64,000 nt of DNA from Undibacterium paludis (GTDB taxonomy: Bacteria > Pseudomonadota > Gammaproteobacteria > Burkholderiales > Burkholderiaceae_D): NCBI RefSeq assembly GCF_022568815.1, contig NZ_JAKZHX010000005.1, forward strand, positions 186,001 through 250,000, written 5' to 3'. The position numbers were made by a program, and so were the translations under genes. Shown piece after piece: positions 34,857 to 43,376 of this stretch (position 1 is the first letter of the stretch; the number at the start of each line of letters is the position of its first letter). The notes beneath the pieces are model-generated. The model saw nothing but the letters and a program-made list of their open reading frames with translations. It was not told where the DNA came from and did no database searches.

Positions 34857-35780
34857 TTATCCGCTTGGTGTGACAGGCAGCACCCCGAACTTCTGCGCAT
34901 ACAAATCTACCAGCCAATCCACAAACACACGCACACGCGGTGACAGCTGGCGGCGGTAGGGGTAGAGCGCGGTAACCGGTAAAGGCGGGCTTTGCCAGTC
35001 TGCCAGCACTTCCACCAGGCGGCCGGTGCGCAGTTGCTCTTCAATGTGAAAGCGCGGCAGTTGTATCAGGCCGCAACCACTCTCTGCGCAGGTGACATAG
35101 TTCTCGGCATCGTTGACTGTGATCCAGCCGCCGATATCAAACTCTTTCACTTGCCCATCTATGTTCAAGGCGACAGGGTAATCAATCGCTGCCGTACTGG
35201 AAAAAAAGCGGACGACCTGGTGCGCCATCAAGTCGTCCGGGTGATGCGGGGTACCACATCTGGCCAGATAAGCCGGGCTGGCGCAAATCACTTGCGGCAT
35301 CAGCGCCAGGCGGCGCGCCACCAATGTTGAATCACGCGGATTGCCACCGCGTATCACACAATCGACGCCTTCGCGCACCAGGTCCACCAGGCGGTCGCCG
35401 CTGCTGGCGACGATGTCTATGCCAGGATAACGCTGACGGAATTCATGTATTCGCGGCAGTACGATCTGGGTGGCGTGGGTGCCATGCATATCGATCCGCA
35501 AGACCCCACGCGGGTTGGCAGCGACATGACGCATGGATGCTTCGGCATCATCAAGTTCACTGATGATATGCACGCAGCGTTCATAAAAAGCCTGGCCATC
35601 CAGGGTCGTACGCACATGGCGCGTAGTGCGCTCCAGCAGGCGCGTGCCCAGGCGTGTTTCAAGCTGCTTGATGGCGTGGGTGGCACTGGCGCGCGGCACA
35701 TCCAGCATGTCCGCCGCGCGGCTGAAACTGCCGGTTTCCACAATGCGGGTGAATAGTTGCAGGGTATCAAGACGGTCCAT
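34857..35780 (-). CDS. LysR-family transcriptional regulator
   Basis: 307 aa. N-terminal helix-turn-helix (FTRIVETGSFSRAADMLDVP, then RASATHAIKQLE), then the effector domain (about 92-300). Divergent from a short-chain dehydrogenase gene with about 120 bp between the starts, so it probably regulates the SDR-tautomerase pair. Confidence 0.9.
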   Translation of the reverse strand: MDRLDTLQLFTRIVETGSFSRAADMLDVPRASATHAIKQLETRLGTRLLERTTRHVRTTLDGQAFYERCVHIISELDDAEASMRHVAANPRGVLRIDMHGTHATQIVLPRIHEFRQRYPGIDIVASSGDRLVDLVREGVDCVIRGGNPRDSTLVARRLALMPQVICASPAYLARCGTPHHPDDLMAHQVVRFFSSTAAIDYPVALNIDGQVKEFDIGGWITVNDAENYVTCAESGCGLIQLPRFHIEEQLRTGRLVEVLADWQSPPLPVTALYPYRRQLSPRVRVFVDWLVDLYAQKFGVLPVTPSG

Positions 35781-35901
35781 GATTGTTGAGCTGGATTGAA
35801 TTATGTTCTGAGTTTATCAGCATTTATCTTGTCGTATTGAATGATTAAAGTACTTTCCGGGCGGCAGTATGACGCTGCCTTATCAACAGCCAGGAGAAAT
35901 C

Positions 35902-36642
35902 ATGAACAAAGAAGCAAGTAAAACAGCGATCGTCACCGGCGGCTCGCGCGGTATAGGGCAGGCCATCTCACTGCGCCTGGCGGCGGACGGTTTTGCCGTC
36001 GTCGTCAATTACGCGGGCAATGCCGTCAAGGCGCAAGAAACCGTCAACGCCATACACGCTGCCGGTGGCCGGGCGATTGCGGTACAGGGCGACATCGCCA
36101 GACCAGAAGACGTGGCGCAATTGTTTGCCACGGCCAGAGACGTATTTGGCCGCATCGATGTGGTCGTCAATAATGCAGCCGTCATGCCCATGGCAAGCAT
36201 TGATGCCAGCAATCTGGATGCGTTTGACAAGGTCATCGCGACCAATTTGCGCGGCGCATTCCTGGTGCTGGCACAGGCGGCACGGCATGTGGAAAAAGGC
36301 GGCCGTATCATTGCGCTGTCCACCAGCGTGATTGCAAAATCCTTCCCCGCCTATGGCCCTTACATCGCCAGCAAGGCAGGCGTCGAAGGCCTGGTACATG
36401 TGCTGGCCAATGAATTGCGCGGGCGCGATATCACGGTCAACGCCATCGCCCCTGGCCCGGTGGGGACAGAGATGTTCTTCAATGGCAAGACCGAAGAGCA
36501 GGTCAGTAATATCGCCAGAATGGCCCCGATGGAACGCATAGGCACACCGGCAGAAATCGCCGCTGCTGTCGCCTTCCTGGCCGGCACTGACGGCGCCTGG
36601 GTCAATGCGCAAATCTTGCGCGTCAACGGCGGTTTCGCCTGA
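35902..36642 (+). CDS. Short-chain dehydrogenase/reductase (FabG-like SDR)
   Basis: 246 aa from ATG 35902 with CCAGGAGAAATC upstream. Classical SDR: cofactor loop TGGSRGIG (12-19), NNAA near 88, and the active-site YxxxK as YIASK near 150 with Ser about 13 residues before it. The Asn and Arg positions after the second strand suggest NADP(H). The C-terminal motif RVNGGFA is typical. Likely reduces a carbonyl or oxidises an alcohol. Upstream of, and probably co-transcribed with, a tautomerase-like gene; controlled by the divergent LysR. Confidence 0.9.
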   Translation: MNKEASKTAIVTGGSRGIGQAISLRLAADGFAVVVNYAGNAVKAQETVNAIHAAGGRAIAVQGDIARPEDVAQLFATARDVFGRIDVVVNNAAVMPMASIDASNLDAFDKVIATNLRGAFLVLAQAARHVEKGGRIIALSTSVIAKSFPAYGPYIASKAGVEGLVHVLANELRGRDITVNAIAPGPVGTEMFFNGKTEEQVSNIARMAPMERIGTPAEIAAAVAFLAGTDGAWVNAQILRVNGGFA

Positions 36643-36703
36643 ACCTTATTTTATTTCTTTCAATACACATTTCAATACGCAATTCTTAAACAAGGAGAAT
36701 CTC

Positions 36704-36916
36704 ATGCCATTTGCCAATTTCAAATTCCCTGAAGGCATACTTGATGCTGCCCGCAAGGAGGAAATCATCCACCGCACTACAGCCATGTTTGTCGACTATT
36801 TCGGTGAAGGCGTGCGGCCATACACCATGGTGCTGGTAGAAGAAGTCGCCGATGGCGGCTGGGGGCGGGCGGATGAAACATTGACGCTGGAGAAGATGGG
36901 GATGAAGAAGAATTAG
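36704..36916 (+). CDS. 4-oxalocrotonate tautomerase-family protein
   Basis: 70 aa from ATG 36704 with AAGGAG. Starts MPFANFKF, so removal of Met exposes the catalytic N-terminal Pro of this superfamily. Its size fits the small tautomerase subunit. 61 bp after the SDR gene. Substrate unknown; the SDR-tautomerase pair suggests a keto-enol or unsaturated carbonyl compound. Confidence 0.82.
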   Translation: MPFANFKFPEGILDAARKEEIIHRTTAMFVDYFGEGVRPYTMVLVEEVADGGWGRADETLTLEKMGMKKN

Positions 36917-37052
36917 AGCGCTTGTCGTTGGAGCTTTATCGGTCAGACACTTGGCCCGGAAATTAATAGGGCAAGGAAAAAGGTCACACAATTAAACGGA
37001 TTTTTTTGCATTCGCAATCGTGGGTTGGGCCTGGCCTCGCCAGGCTAGAGCT

Positions 37053-37085
37053 TCGTAGGTTGGGCTAATGGTTTATCAGCCCAAC
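37053..37085. repeat. Half copy of the GTAGGTTGGGCTA dispersed repeat
   Basis: TCGTAGGTTGGGCTAATGGT followed by TTATCAGCCCAAC matches the left half of the element at 28291-28390. Confidence 0.75.
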
Positions 37086-37146
37086 ACTCGGTCTCAAAAA
37101 TTGGTTTGTACGATGTTGTGCATGTTCATTCTTTTTTCCTGCATGT

Positions 37147-37714
37147 GTTGATTGGCGATTGCAGGTCGGGGGTAGCCCGACAGCTACTCACTTTTCTTGT
37201 CTCGCCAAGAAAAGTAAGCCAAAGAAGGCGACCGAGGCGTCTTGCCCCCTAAAGGGGGTTCCCGATTGTGCGGTACAAAAAATGGGAAGATCCGAAAACT
37301 CGCCTGCGGCTCAAACATCGGCTCTTCTTCTCCCATTTTCTGTACCGCACAATCGGCATCGACACATCGGAACAGCGAAAGTCAAAAGCAACCTCAACCC
37401 CATAACGGTCGATTAGCTCTGTATTCCTAAATTTGAATGCTGGTTGTATTGACGTTGTTTTTGACTTTGGGGTTGCTCTTGATCTTTGTCGTTCCGATGT
37501 GTCGATGCCTTTGCTGCGAGGCAGAAAATGGAAAAAGAAAGGCCGATGTTTGAGCGTTAGCGAGTTTTCGGACTTTCCCATTTTTTGACTTGCAGCAAAG
37601 GGAACCCCGCAGGGGCAGCGATGCCTCGGTCGCCTTCTTTGGCTTACTTTTCTTGGCGAGACAAGAAAAGTGAGTAGCCGCCGGGCTACCCCCGGCCGGC
37701 AATCGCCAATCAAC
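37147..37714. repeat. Inverted pair of ~270-bp structured repeats
   Basis: The left arm (37147-37415) and right arm (37440-37714) are reverse complements at high identity, both containing CTACTCACTTTTCTTGTCTC, GCCAAGAAAAG and AAGAAGGCGACCGAGGC. Each arm has its own internal stem: left CCGATTGTGCGGTACA (37262-37277) with TGTACCGCACAATCGG (37341-37356); right CCTTTGCTGC (37508-37517) with GCAGCAAAGG (37592-37601). The stem sequences differ between arms but pairing is kept. Confidence 0.85.
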
Positions 37715-37842
37715 TTATGCAAGCAAAAAAGACTTAACACGTACAACATCGTAAAAAACCAATTTTGAGGGCAAAAATTGGAATGATGAAGCTCTACCCT
37801 AACGAGGCCCAGCCCAAGCTGCGGCCCCTCAAAAAAACCACC

Positions 37843-39405
37843 TCAATGCGCCCCGCCCGCATCAACCGGTGCCGCCGATTTCTTGGGCTTGGTCAGCCAG
37901 ACCAGGCCGATCAGGCCGATGAACATGTAGGCAGACATCCAGAAAATATCGGTCGCCGCCATGGTGCTGGCCTGGATATTGATGGTGCGGTCGATGATGG
38001 CATAGGCCCCCTGCTCCGGTATGCCTTGCTGCATCAATCCCTGCACGGTCTGCACAAAGTTGGGGAAGCTGCTGCCGGTGTTTTCGGCAATTTGTGCATG
38101 ATGCAGAGTACTGCGGCTGTCCCAGATGGTGGTCATGATCGATGCGCCCATACCGCCACACATGATGCGCACAAAGTTCGACAGACCTGATGCGGCCGGT
38201 ATCTTCTCCGGCGCCTGGCCCGACAGGATGATGGAGGTCAGCGGGATGAAGAACATCGACATCGCCGCGCCCTGTATCAGCGTCGGTATCAGCAGCGTGG
38301 CAGTATCGACGTCAGTATTGAAATGCGAACGCAGGAAGAACACCAGGGCAAAGCCCATGAAGGCAGTGGAGGCTACCTTGCGTGCGTCGACCTTGGGCAG
38401 AATCTTGCCGATGATCGGTGACAGGATGATCGCAAAAATGCCGACCGGCGCCATCACCTTACCCGCCTCAGTCGCGGTGTAGGCCAGCTGGGTTTGCAAC
38501 CACAGCGGCATGATGACCAGGCTGCCAAAGAACAGGCCATAACCAATCGAGATGGCGATGACACCGGCACTGAAGTTACGGCCCTTGAACAGCGACAGGT
38601 CAACCACAGGATGATCCTGCCCCAGTTCCCAGATGACGAAATAGATCAGGCCGATGACGGCAATCACGGTCAGCAAGATGATCTCGCCGGAATTGAACCA
38701 GTCCAGCTCTTTGCCTTTATCAAGCATCAATTGCAAAGCACCTACCCAGATCACCAGCAAGGCCAGGCCAACCTTGTCGATGGGCAGGTTCTTGATGGCA
38801 GATTCACGCTTGCGATAGATGGACCAGGTGGCCCAGGCGGTGAACAGACCAACGGGGATGTTGATGTAAAAAATCCAGGGCCAGGAATAATTGTCTGATA
38901 TCCAGCCACCAAGCAAAGGCCCCATGATGGGCGCGACCAGGGTGGTCATCCCCCACAAGGCCAGGGCCATGGAGCTTTTGGTCGGCGGATAACTGCCCAG
39001 CAGCAAAGCCTGCGACAACGGGATCATGGGGCCGGCGACCGCACCTTGCAGGATACGGGCGGCAATCAGTATTTCTATGTTCGGCGCCATGCCGCACAAC
39101 CAGGATGACAGCACGAATAGCAGTATCGATGACAGAAACAGTTTGACCTGGCCAAAATGCGTGGTCAGCCAGCCAGTCAGCGGTACCGAAATCGCATTCG
39201 CCACGGCAAACGAGGTAATCACCCAGGTGCCCTGTTGTGGCGACACGCCAAGATTGCCGGAGATGGCCGGTATCGAGACGTTGGCAATCGATGAATCCAG
39301 CACATTCATGAACACCGCCAGCGACAAAGCCAGCGTGCCCATGCCCAGCTGCCCGCCTTTGAGCGGCGGGTGCGGTGCCTGCGGGGAGCGTGGAGCGTTA
39401 CTCAT
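37843..39405 (-). CDS. emrB: DHA2-family MFS drug exporter, EmrB type
   Basis: 520 aa, 14 membrane spans. Motifs of the DHA2 family: LDSSIANVSIPAISGNLG near 37, motif C-like GPLLGGWISDNYSWPWIFYINIPVG near 160-185. Inner-membrane proton-drug antiporter of a tripartite pump. Its start overlaps the EmrA stop (TAATG). Last gene of the MarR-OMF-EmrA-EmrB operon. Confidence 0.92.
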   Translation of the reverse strand: MSNAPRSPQAPHPPLKGGQLGMGTLALSLAVFMNVLDSSIANVSIPAISGNLGVSPQQGTWVITSFAVANAISVPLTGWLTTHFGQVKLFLSSILLFVLSSWLCGMAPNIEILIAARILQGAVAGPMIPLSQALLLGSYPPTKSSMALALWGMTTLVAPIMGPLLGGWISDNYSWPWIFYINIPVGLFTAWATWSIYRKRESAIKNLPIDKVGLALLVIWVGALQLMLDKGKELDWFNSGEIILLTVIAVIGLIYFVIWELGQDHPVVDLSLFKGRNFSAGVIAISIGYGLFFGSLVIMPLWLQTQLAYTATEAGKVMAPVGIFAIILSPIIGKILPKVDARKVASTAFMGFALVFFLRSHFNTDVDTATLLIPTLIQGAAMSMFFIPLTSIILSGQAPEKIPAASGLSNFVRIMCGGMGASIMTTIWDSRSTLHHAQIAENTGSSFPNFVQTVQGLMQQGIPEQGAYAIIDRTINIQASTMAATDIFWMSAYMFIGLIGLVWLTKPKKSAAPVDAGGAH

Positions 39406-40646
39406 TATTGTGCCTTGGTGGTGTTGCCATGATGATCGTTAGCAGCCGCTTTGCCAGCTGGCAGATTGGCGGCGATGATGCTGGCGATGCGCTGGTCTGC
39501 ATCTTTGCCATTCTGTTCAAACACAGCCGTCTGGTAAGCCGGTGCAGCGCGTGCTGCGGCCGTGACCGGTGCACCCTGCTGTTGCGAAATATTGACCTGC
39601 ACCTGCATCGATACACCTATGCGCAGCGGGTGGGCTTCCAGCTCCTTGGGGTCCAGGGTGATGCGTACCGGTACGCGCTGTACGACCTTGATCCAGTTGC
39701 CGCTGGCGTTTTGCGCCGGTAACAGGGCGAAGGCGGAACCGGTACCGGCAGACATGCCCAGCACTTTGCCGTGATAGGTGACGTCGCTACCGTAGAGGTC
39801 GGAATGCAGTTCCACGTCCTGGCCGATGCGCATGTGGGCGAGTTGCACTTCCTTGAAGTTGGCATCCACCCACAAGGTATTCAAAGGCACGATGGACAGC
39901 AAAGGCGAGCCGGCAGCAATGCGCTGGCCGACCTGTACGGCACGCTTGGCGACATAGCCGGTGGTGGGCGCAGGCAAGGTGGTGCGACTCAAGGCCAGCA
40001 GGGTTTCACGCACACGGGCGGCAGCACGCAAGACATTCGGGTGCTGGGTGACGGTGGTGTTTTCTGTCAGGGTCTTGTTCGATGTCAACTGCTCATTGGC
40101 GGCTTGCAGGGCGGCTTCTGCGCTCTTGACGGCATTGCGGGCATGTTCCAGTTCTTCCGATGATACCGCACCTGTGCTCAGCAACTGGCTGCGACGCGCC
40201 AGGTCGGCCTTGGCTCTTTCCACTTCGGTGTTGCGCAGGCTGACATTGGCCTGCAGGCTGCCATTATTGGCAAACAGTACGCGCACTTCACGTACGGTTT
40301 GCGCCAGTTGCGCCTCTGCCTGATCGACGGCCACTTTGGCGTCGGTCTTGTCGAGTTCAACCAGCGGTTTACCCATCTGCACCAGCTCGGTATCGTCAGC
40401 ATGAATGGCGACGACTGTGCCAGCCACCTGCGGCGTCACCTGCACGACGTTGCCGGCGGCATAGGCGTCTTCGGTATGTTCAAAATTGCGGCCTACGGTA
40501 TACCACCAGACGGTATAGGCGCCGAGGGCGATCAGGATGAGCAGGGTGACGATGATCAGCAGGATGCGGCGCTTGCCGTTTTTTTCTGTCGTGTATTCTG
40601 CCTGTGGTGAAACAGTGACTGGTTTGTTTTGTGCTGGGGCGTTCAT
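39405..40646 (-). CDS. emrA: HlyD/EmrA-family periplasmic adaptor
   Basis: 413 aa. One N-terminal membrane anchor (about 28-50), then the adaptor fold: biotinyl-lipoyl half (NVVQVTPQVAGTVVAIHADD near 66), a long coiled-coil hairpin (about 100-210), second lipoyl half (APTTGYVAKRAVQVGQRIA near 240) and beta-barrel (VDANFKEVQLAHMRIGQDVE). Joins EmrB to the outer-membrane channel. The start overlaps the OMF stop by ATGA, showing tight translational coupling. Confidence 0.92.
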   Translation of the reverse strand: MNAPAQNKPVTVSPQAEYTTEKNGKRRILLIIVTLLILIALGAYTVWWYTVGRNFEHTEDAYAAGNVVQVTPQVAGTVVAIHADDTELVQMGKPLVELDKTDAKVAVDQAEAQLAQTVREVRVLFANNGSLQANVSLRNTEVERAKADLARRSQLLSTGAVSSEELEHARNAVKSAEAALQAANEQLTSNKTLTENTTVTQHPNVLRAAARVRETLLALSRTTLPAPTTGYVAKRAVQVGQRIAAGSPLLSIVPLNTLWVDANFKEVQLAHMRIGQDVELHSDLYGSDVTYHGKVLGMSAGTGSAFALLPAQNASGNWIKVVQRVPVRITLDPKELEAHPLRIGVSMQVQVNISQQQGAPVTAAARAAPAYQTAVFEQNGKDADQRIASIIAANLPAGKAAANDHHGNTTKAQ

Positions 40647-42193
40647 GACGCGGCCTCCGAAGTGTTTGCTGCTGTGGTGTTGACTGAGGTGTTCTTGATC
40701 TTGTTATCTGCCTTGTTACTTGCTTGACTCGCGGCAGGGCTGGTGGCAGCGTCCGTTTTATAGCCGCCACCCAGCGCCTTGATCAGGTTGATCTGTGCTT
40801 CGGTGTGGCGCACTGCCAGTTCCAGCGAGGTTTTTTGCTGGGCCAGTACGGCGCTCTCGGCTGCCAGCACGGGCAGTTTGTTGGCGGTACCCACCTTTTG
40901 CCTTTGCTGCGCCAGTTGCAGGCTGACGCGGGCGGCCTGTTCTGCAGACCTTTGCTCAACCAGCTGTGCCTGGCTTGCTTGCAATATTTGCACCTGGTCT
41001 GCCACTTCATGCAAAGCGTCGGTCAGGCTCTGGTTATAGGTGGCAACAGCAATGTCATAAGCGGCGACCTTGCCCTTCAATTGCGCACGCAGACGGCCAC
41101 CTTCAAAGATGGGCAGGTGCAGGCTGGGGCCGACACCGATGATGCCGCTGCCCGCCTTGGCCAGGTTGCTCAAACCCAGGCTGGACAAGCCGGCAAAACC
41201 GACCAGGTTGATGTTGGGGTAGAACTGGGTCTTGGCGACATCGATGTCGCCCTGCCCGGCTTCGACGCGCCAGCGTGCAGCAACGATGTCAGGACGGCGG
41301 CCCAGTAATTCCAGCGGCAGCTTGCCGGGCAAGGCGCTGTCTGTCACCTGCCGGAACTGTGGCGTGGCTATCAACTTGCCCTGTTCCGGTCCCAGACCTT
41401 GCAGTGCGGCGATCTGGTTGCGCGTGAGGGCAATGGCTTCCTGCCATTGAGCGATGTCATTCTTGAGACTGGACAACTGGATCAGGCTTTGCTGCGTGTC
41501 AGATTTGGTATCAAGACCTGCAGCCACGCGCTGCCGGGTCAGGTTGTCAAACTGTTCGCGCACAGCCAGTTGCTGCTTGCTCAGTTCCAGTTGCGCATAT
41601 TGTCTGGCCATTTGCAGCCAGGCACGGGCGATGGCATTGCTGAGCATCAGACGTACGCTCTGGCCTTCGGCTTCGGCGACTTTTTCCTGCGACAGGGCGC
41701 TGCGCATTTCGGCACTGTGCTTGCCCCAGAAATCCAGCTCATAAGAGGCATTGAAGCTGATCTGGTTATTGCTTTCATACGTACCGGCCAGTGGCGGCGG
41801 CACCAGGCCATGTTCGGTAAAGCGCTGGTAAGTGCTTTCGCCGTTGAGGGTAACTGTTGGTTTTTCGTTGGCGCCAACCAGACTGCTCATGGCTTGCGCT
41901 GCGCGCAGGCGGGCCGCGGCAACCTGCAGGCTGGGGTTGTTGGCCAAAGCCGTATCGATCAATGCCTGCAGCTCAGCACCACCGATGGTCGTTGCCCATG
42001 TGCTGTCCGGCCAGGCAGCGTTACCGCCCTGATCAGGGAAGCCGCCACTGTCAGCTGTCAATGTCTTGAGTTGCGCCTGGCTTTGTATGCCCTGGAAACT
42101 GACACAGGCAGACAGCAGGGCCAGGGCGCTGCCCGCTGCCAGCAACCGCAAGGCATGCTGGACAGTACCGGTGTTGAACGTGCGTTTTTTCAT
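40643..42193 (-). CDS. NodT-type outer-membrane efflux lipoprotein
   Basis: 516 aa from ATG 42193 (a GTG at 42202 adds three residues). Lipoprotein signal with lipobox LLSAC. Two OEP/TolC-like repeats with long helices (VAAARLRAAQAMSS near 90, SLQLAQQRQKVGTANKLPVL near 420) and the usual GVGPSLHLPIFEGGRLRAQ turn near 360. Outer-membrane and periplasmic tunnel of the pump. An Ala/Thr/Asn-rich tail of about 40 residues follows the fold. Confidence 0.9.
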   Translation of the reverse strand: MKKRTFNTGTVQHALRLLAAGSALALLSACVSFQGIQSQAQLKTLTADSGGFPDQGGNAAWPDSTWATTIGGAELQALIDTALANNPSLQVAAARLRAAQAMSSLVGANEKPTVTLNGESTYQRFTEHGLVPPPLAGTYESNNQISFNASYELDFWGKHSAEMRSALSQEKVAEAEGQSVRLMLSNAIARAWLQMARQYAQLELSKQQLAVREQFDNLTRQRVAAGLDTKSDTQQSLIQLSSLKNDIAQWQEAIALTRNQIAALQGLGPEQGKLIATPQFRQVTDSALPGKLPLELLGRRPDIVAARWRVEAGQGDIDVAKTQFYPNINLVGFAGLSSLGLSNLAKAGSGIIGVGPSLHLPIFEGGRLRAQLKGKVAAYDIAVATYNQSLTDALHEVADQVQILQASQAQLVEQRSAEQAARVSLQLAQQRQKVGTANKLPVLAAESAVLAQQKTSLELAVRHTEAQINLIKALGGGYKTDAATSPAASQASNKADNKIKNTSVNTTAANTSEAAS

Positions 42194-42256
42194 GATGAAC
42201 ACTATTTAATAAACGAGAATTTCATACAGAGAGTTTGCTTACAGCAATAAAATTTA

Positions 42257-42270
42257 ATTGCCTATGCAAT
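42257..42270. promoter_or_regulatory. Candidate regulator site upstream of the efflux channel gene
   Basis: ATTGC-CTAT-GCAAT, a symmetric 14-base site between marR and the OMF gene. It overlaps the last bases before the MarR stop and may be a second MarR operator. Confidence 0.4.
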
Positions 42271-42275
42271 GATTA

Positions 42276-42743
42276 TCAAGTCTCTAACAAAGACCGGTTG
42301 GCCAGCAGTTTGCGCAGCAGGTATTTGAGGAACTGGATTTCTTCCGGCGCAAAGCCGGTAAAACCAATATCCAGCACGCTGGCGTAGATAGGCGGCAGGC
42401 GTGCCGCCATGGCCTTGCCGCTTTCTGTCAGCGCCAGCTTGAACAGGCGCTTGTCTGAGGCATCGGTATAACGGCGTATAAAACCCTTGGCTTCGAGCTT
42501 GTCGAGTGTGCGCTTCATAGCGGCAGAGTCGATAAACATGTCGCGCGCCAGGTCAGCCGCCGTATTGCATTGGCCGATCGACAACATCAAAAACACCCCG
42601 CCCTGGGCGTGGGTGATATCAAGCTCGCGCAAGGCTTCTTCTATGGCCCGTGACAGCATCGAGCGCGCCCTGGCGATCAGGTAGCCGACACTATCCTCGA
42701 CCTGTTTGGAATACACCTCAGGCTGCTGGTTCTCTGTACTCAT
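42276..42743 (-). CDS. MarR-family repressor of the efflux operon
   Basis: 155 aa from ATG 42743; a TTG at 42755 would add four residues. Winged helix-turn-helix (NTAADLARDMFIDSAAMKRT, then LDKLEAKGFIRR near 65-95, with the DKR wing loop TDASDKRLFKL). Same strand and directly upstream of the OMF-emrA-emrB genes, so it is a local autorepressor released by pump substrates, as in emrRAB. Confidence 0.9.
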   Translation of the reverse strand: MSTENQQPEVYSKQVEDSVGYLIARARSMLSRAIEEALRELDITHAQGGVFLMLSIGQCNTAADLARDMFIDSAAMKRTLDKLEAKGFIRRYTDASDKRLFKLALTESGKAMAARLPPIYASVLDIGFTGFAPEEIQFLKYLLRKLLANRSLLET

Positions 42744-42769
42744 GACTGCATCCAATCATTAAATAATCA

Positions 42770-42781
42770 TTGACTAGTCAA
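42770..42781. promoter_or_regulatory. Perfect 12-bp palindrome, likely MarR operator
   Basis: TTGACTAGTCAA, 27 bp upstream of the marR start codon. Its symmetry, size and position are those of MarR/EmrR-type autoregulatory operators. Confidence 0.65.
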
Positions 42782-42999
42782 CAGTCTATACCAGATTTTA
42801 AAAGTTTGCAGACGAAGTGAAAAAACATTCTCCCCGCTTCACACCGGCACGCTTTCATAGGGAAGACGCACCGAAAAACCAGGCTGACGCCATCAGTTGA
42901 CAATGACAATTCACCAGCCATGCGCAGAAATATCAACATTGTTTGCAATTACCGAGCGGGCTGGCTGCAAGTAAATTTATTCAAAAAAAATCAACAAAT

Positions 43000-43018
43000 G
43001 ATAATGATTCTCATTTAT
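43000..43018. promoter_or_regulatory. Fur-box-like site upstream of siderophore operon
   Basis: GATAATGATTCTCATTTAT matches 14 of 19 positions of the classical Fur consensus, including the whole GATAATGAT half. It sits about 360 bp before the first siderophore gene, in an A/T-rich promoter-like stretch, and implies iron-repressed expression. Confidence 0.7.
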
Positions 43019-43376
43019 AATGATTCCAGTTTAGCAATCTCACCATCCCCATTAGCGCCAGCCCCCAAGCAAAACACGTTCGCCAGCATCCGACGTGGGC
43101 AGATAGTGTGAAACACGTATTCAGTTTCATTTATCCAGTTTCAGCGGGGCAATCATGTTTATCGCATTCTTCCATCCAACCGGCACGGCGCATCACGTCC
43201 GGCCCTGGCATACCACACTCTCGCGACACCGCCAACCTCTGCGGCATGGCCTGCTGCACCGGTACCGAGCCTGACCGTCCCGCCCTGGTTCTGCTCCGGC
43301 CAGCGCAGTAAAACAATAATCAACCATTACCTCATGCGATAGCCGCGTCTGCACACGGCCCGCCATGCTTACATAA

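Larger units (their letters stand above)
36917..37842. other. Intergenic region dominated by a large inverted repeat
   Basis: 926 bp. A half copy of a dispersed palindrome (37053-37085) is followed by two facing arms of about 270 bp (37147-37415 and 37440-37714). Short reading frames in each arm share the peptide FSCLAKKSKPKKATEAS but arise from the repeat itself. No gene is called. Confidence 0.7.
42744..43376. other. Regulatory region between the efflux and siderophore operons
   Basis: 633 bp holding two divergent promoters. It contains a perfect palindrome near marR and a Fur-box-like sequence towards the siderophore operon. Short frames in 43100-43320 lack support as genes. Confidence 0.6.

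Noticed and set aside
37159..37416. Reading frames with FSCLAKKSKPKKATEAS in both arms of the inverted repeat
   Set aside because: The same peptide comes from both arms because the DNA is repeated. There is no ribosome site or domain, and the stem covariation is better explained by a structured nucleic acid.
43108..43316. Small frames on both strands before the siderophore operon
   Set aside because: They overlap each other on opposite strands, have no start signals, and lie in the promoter/leader region.
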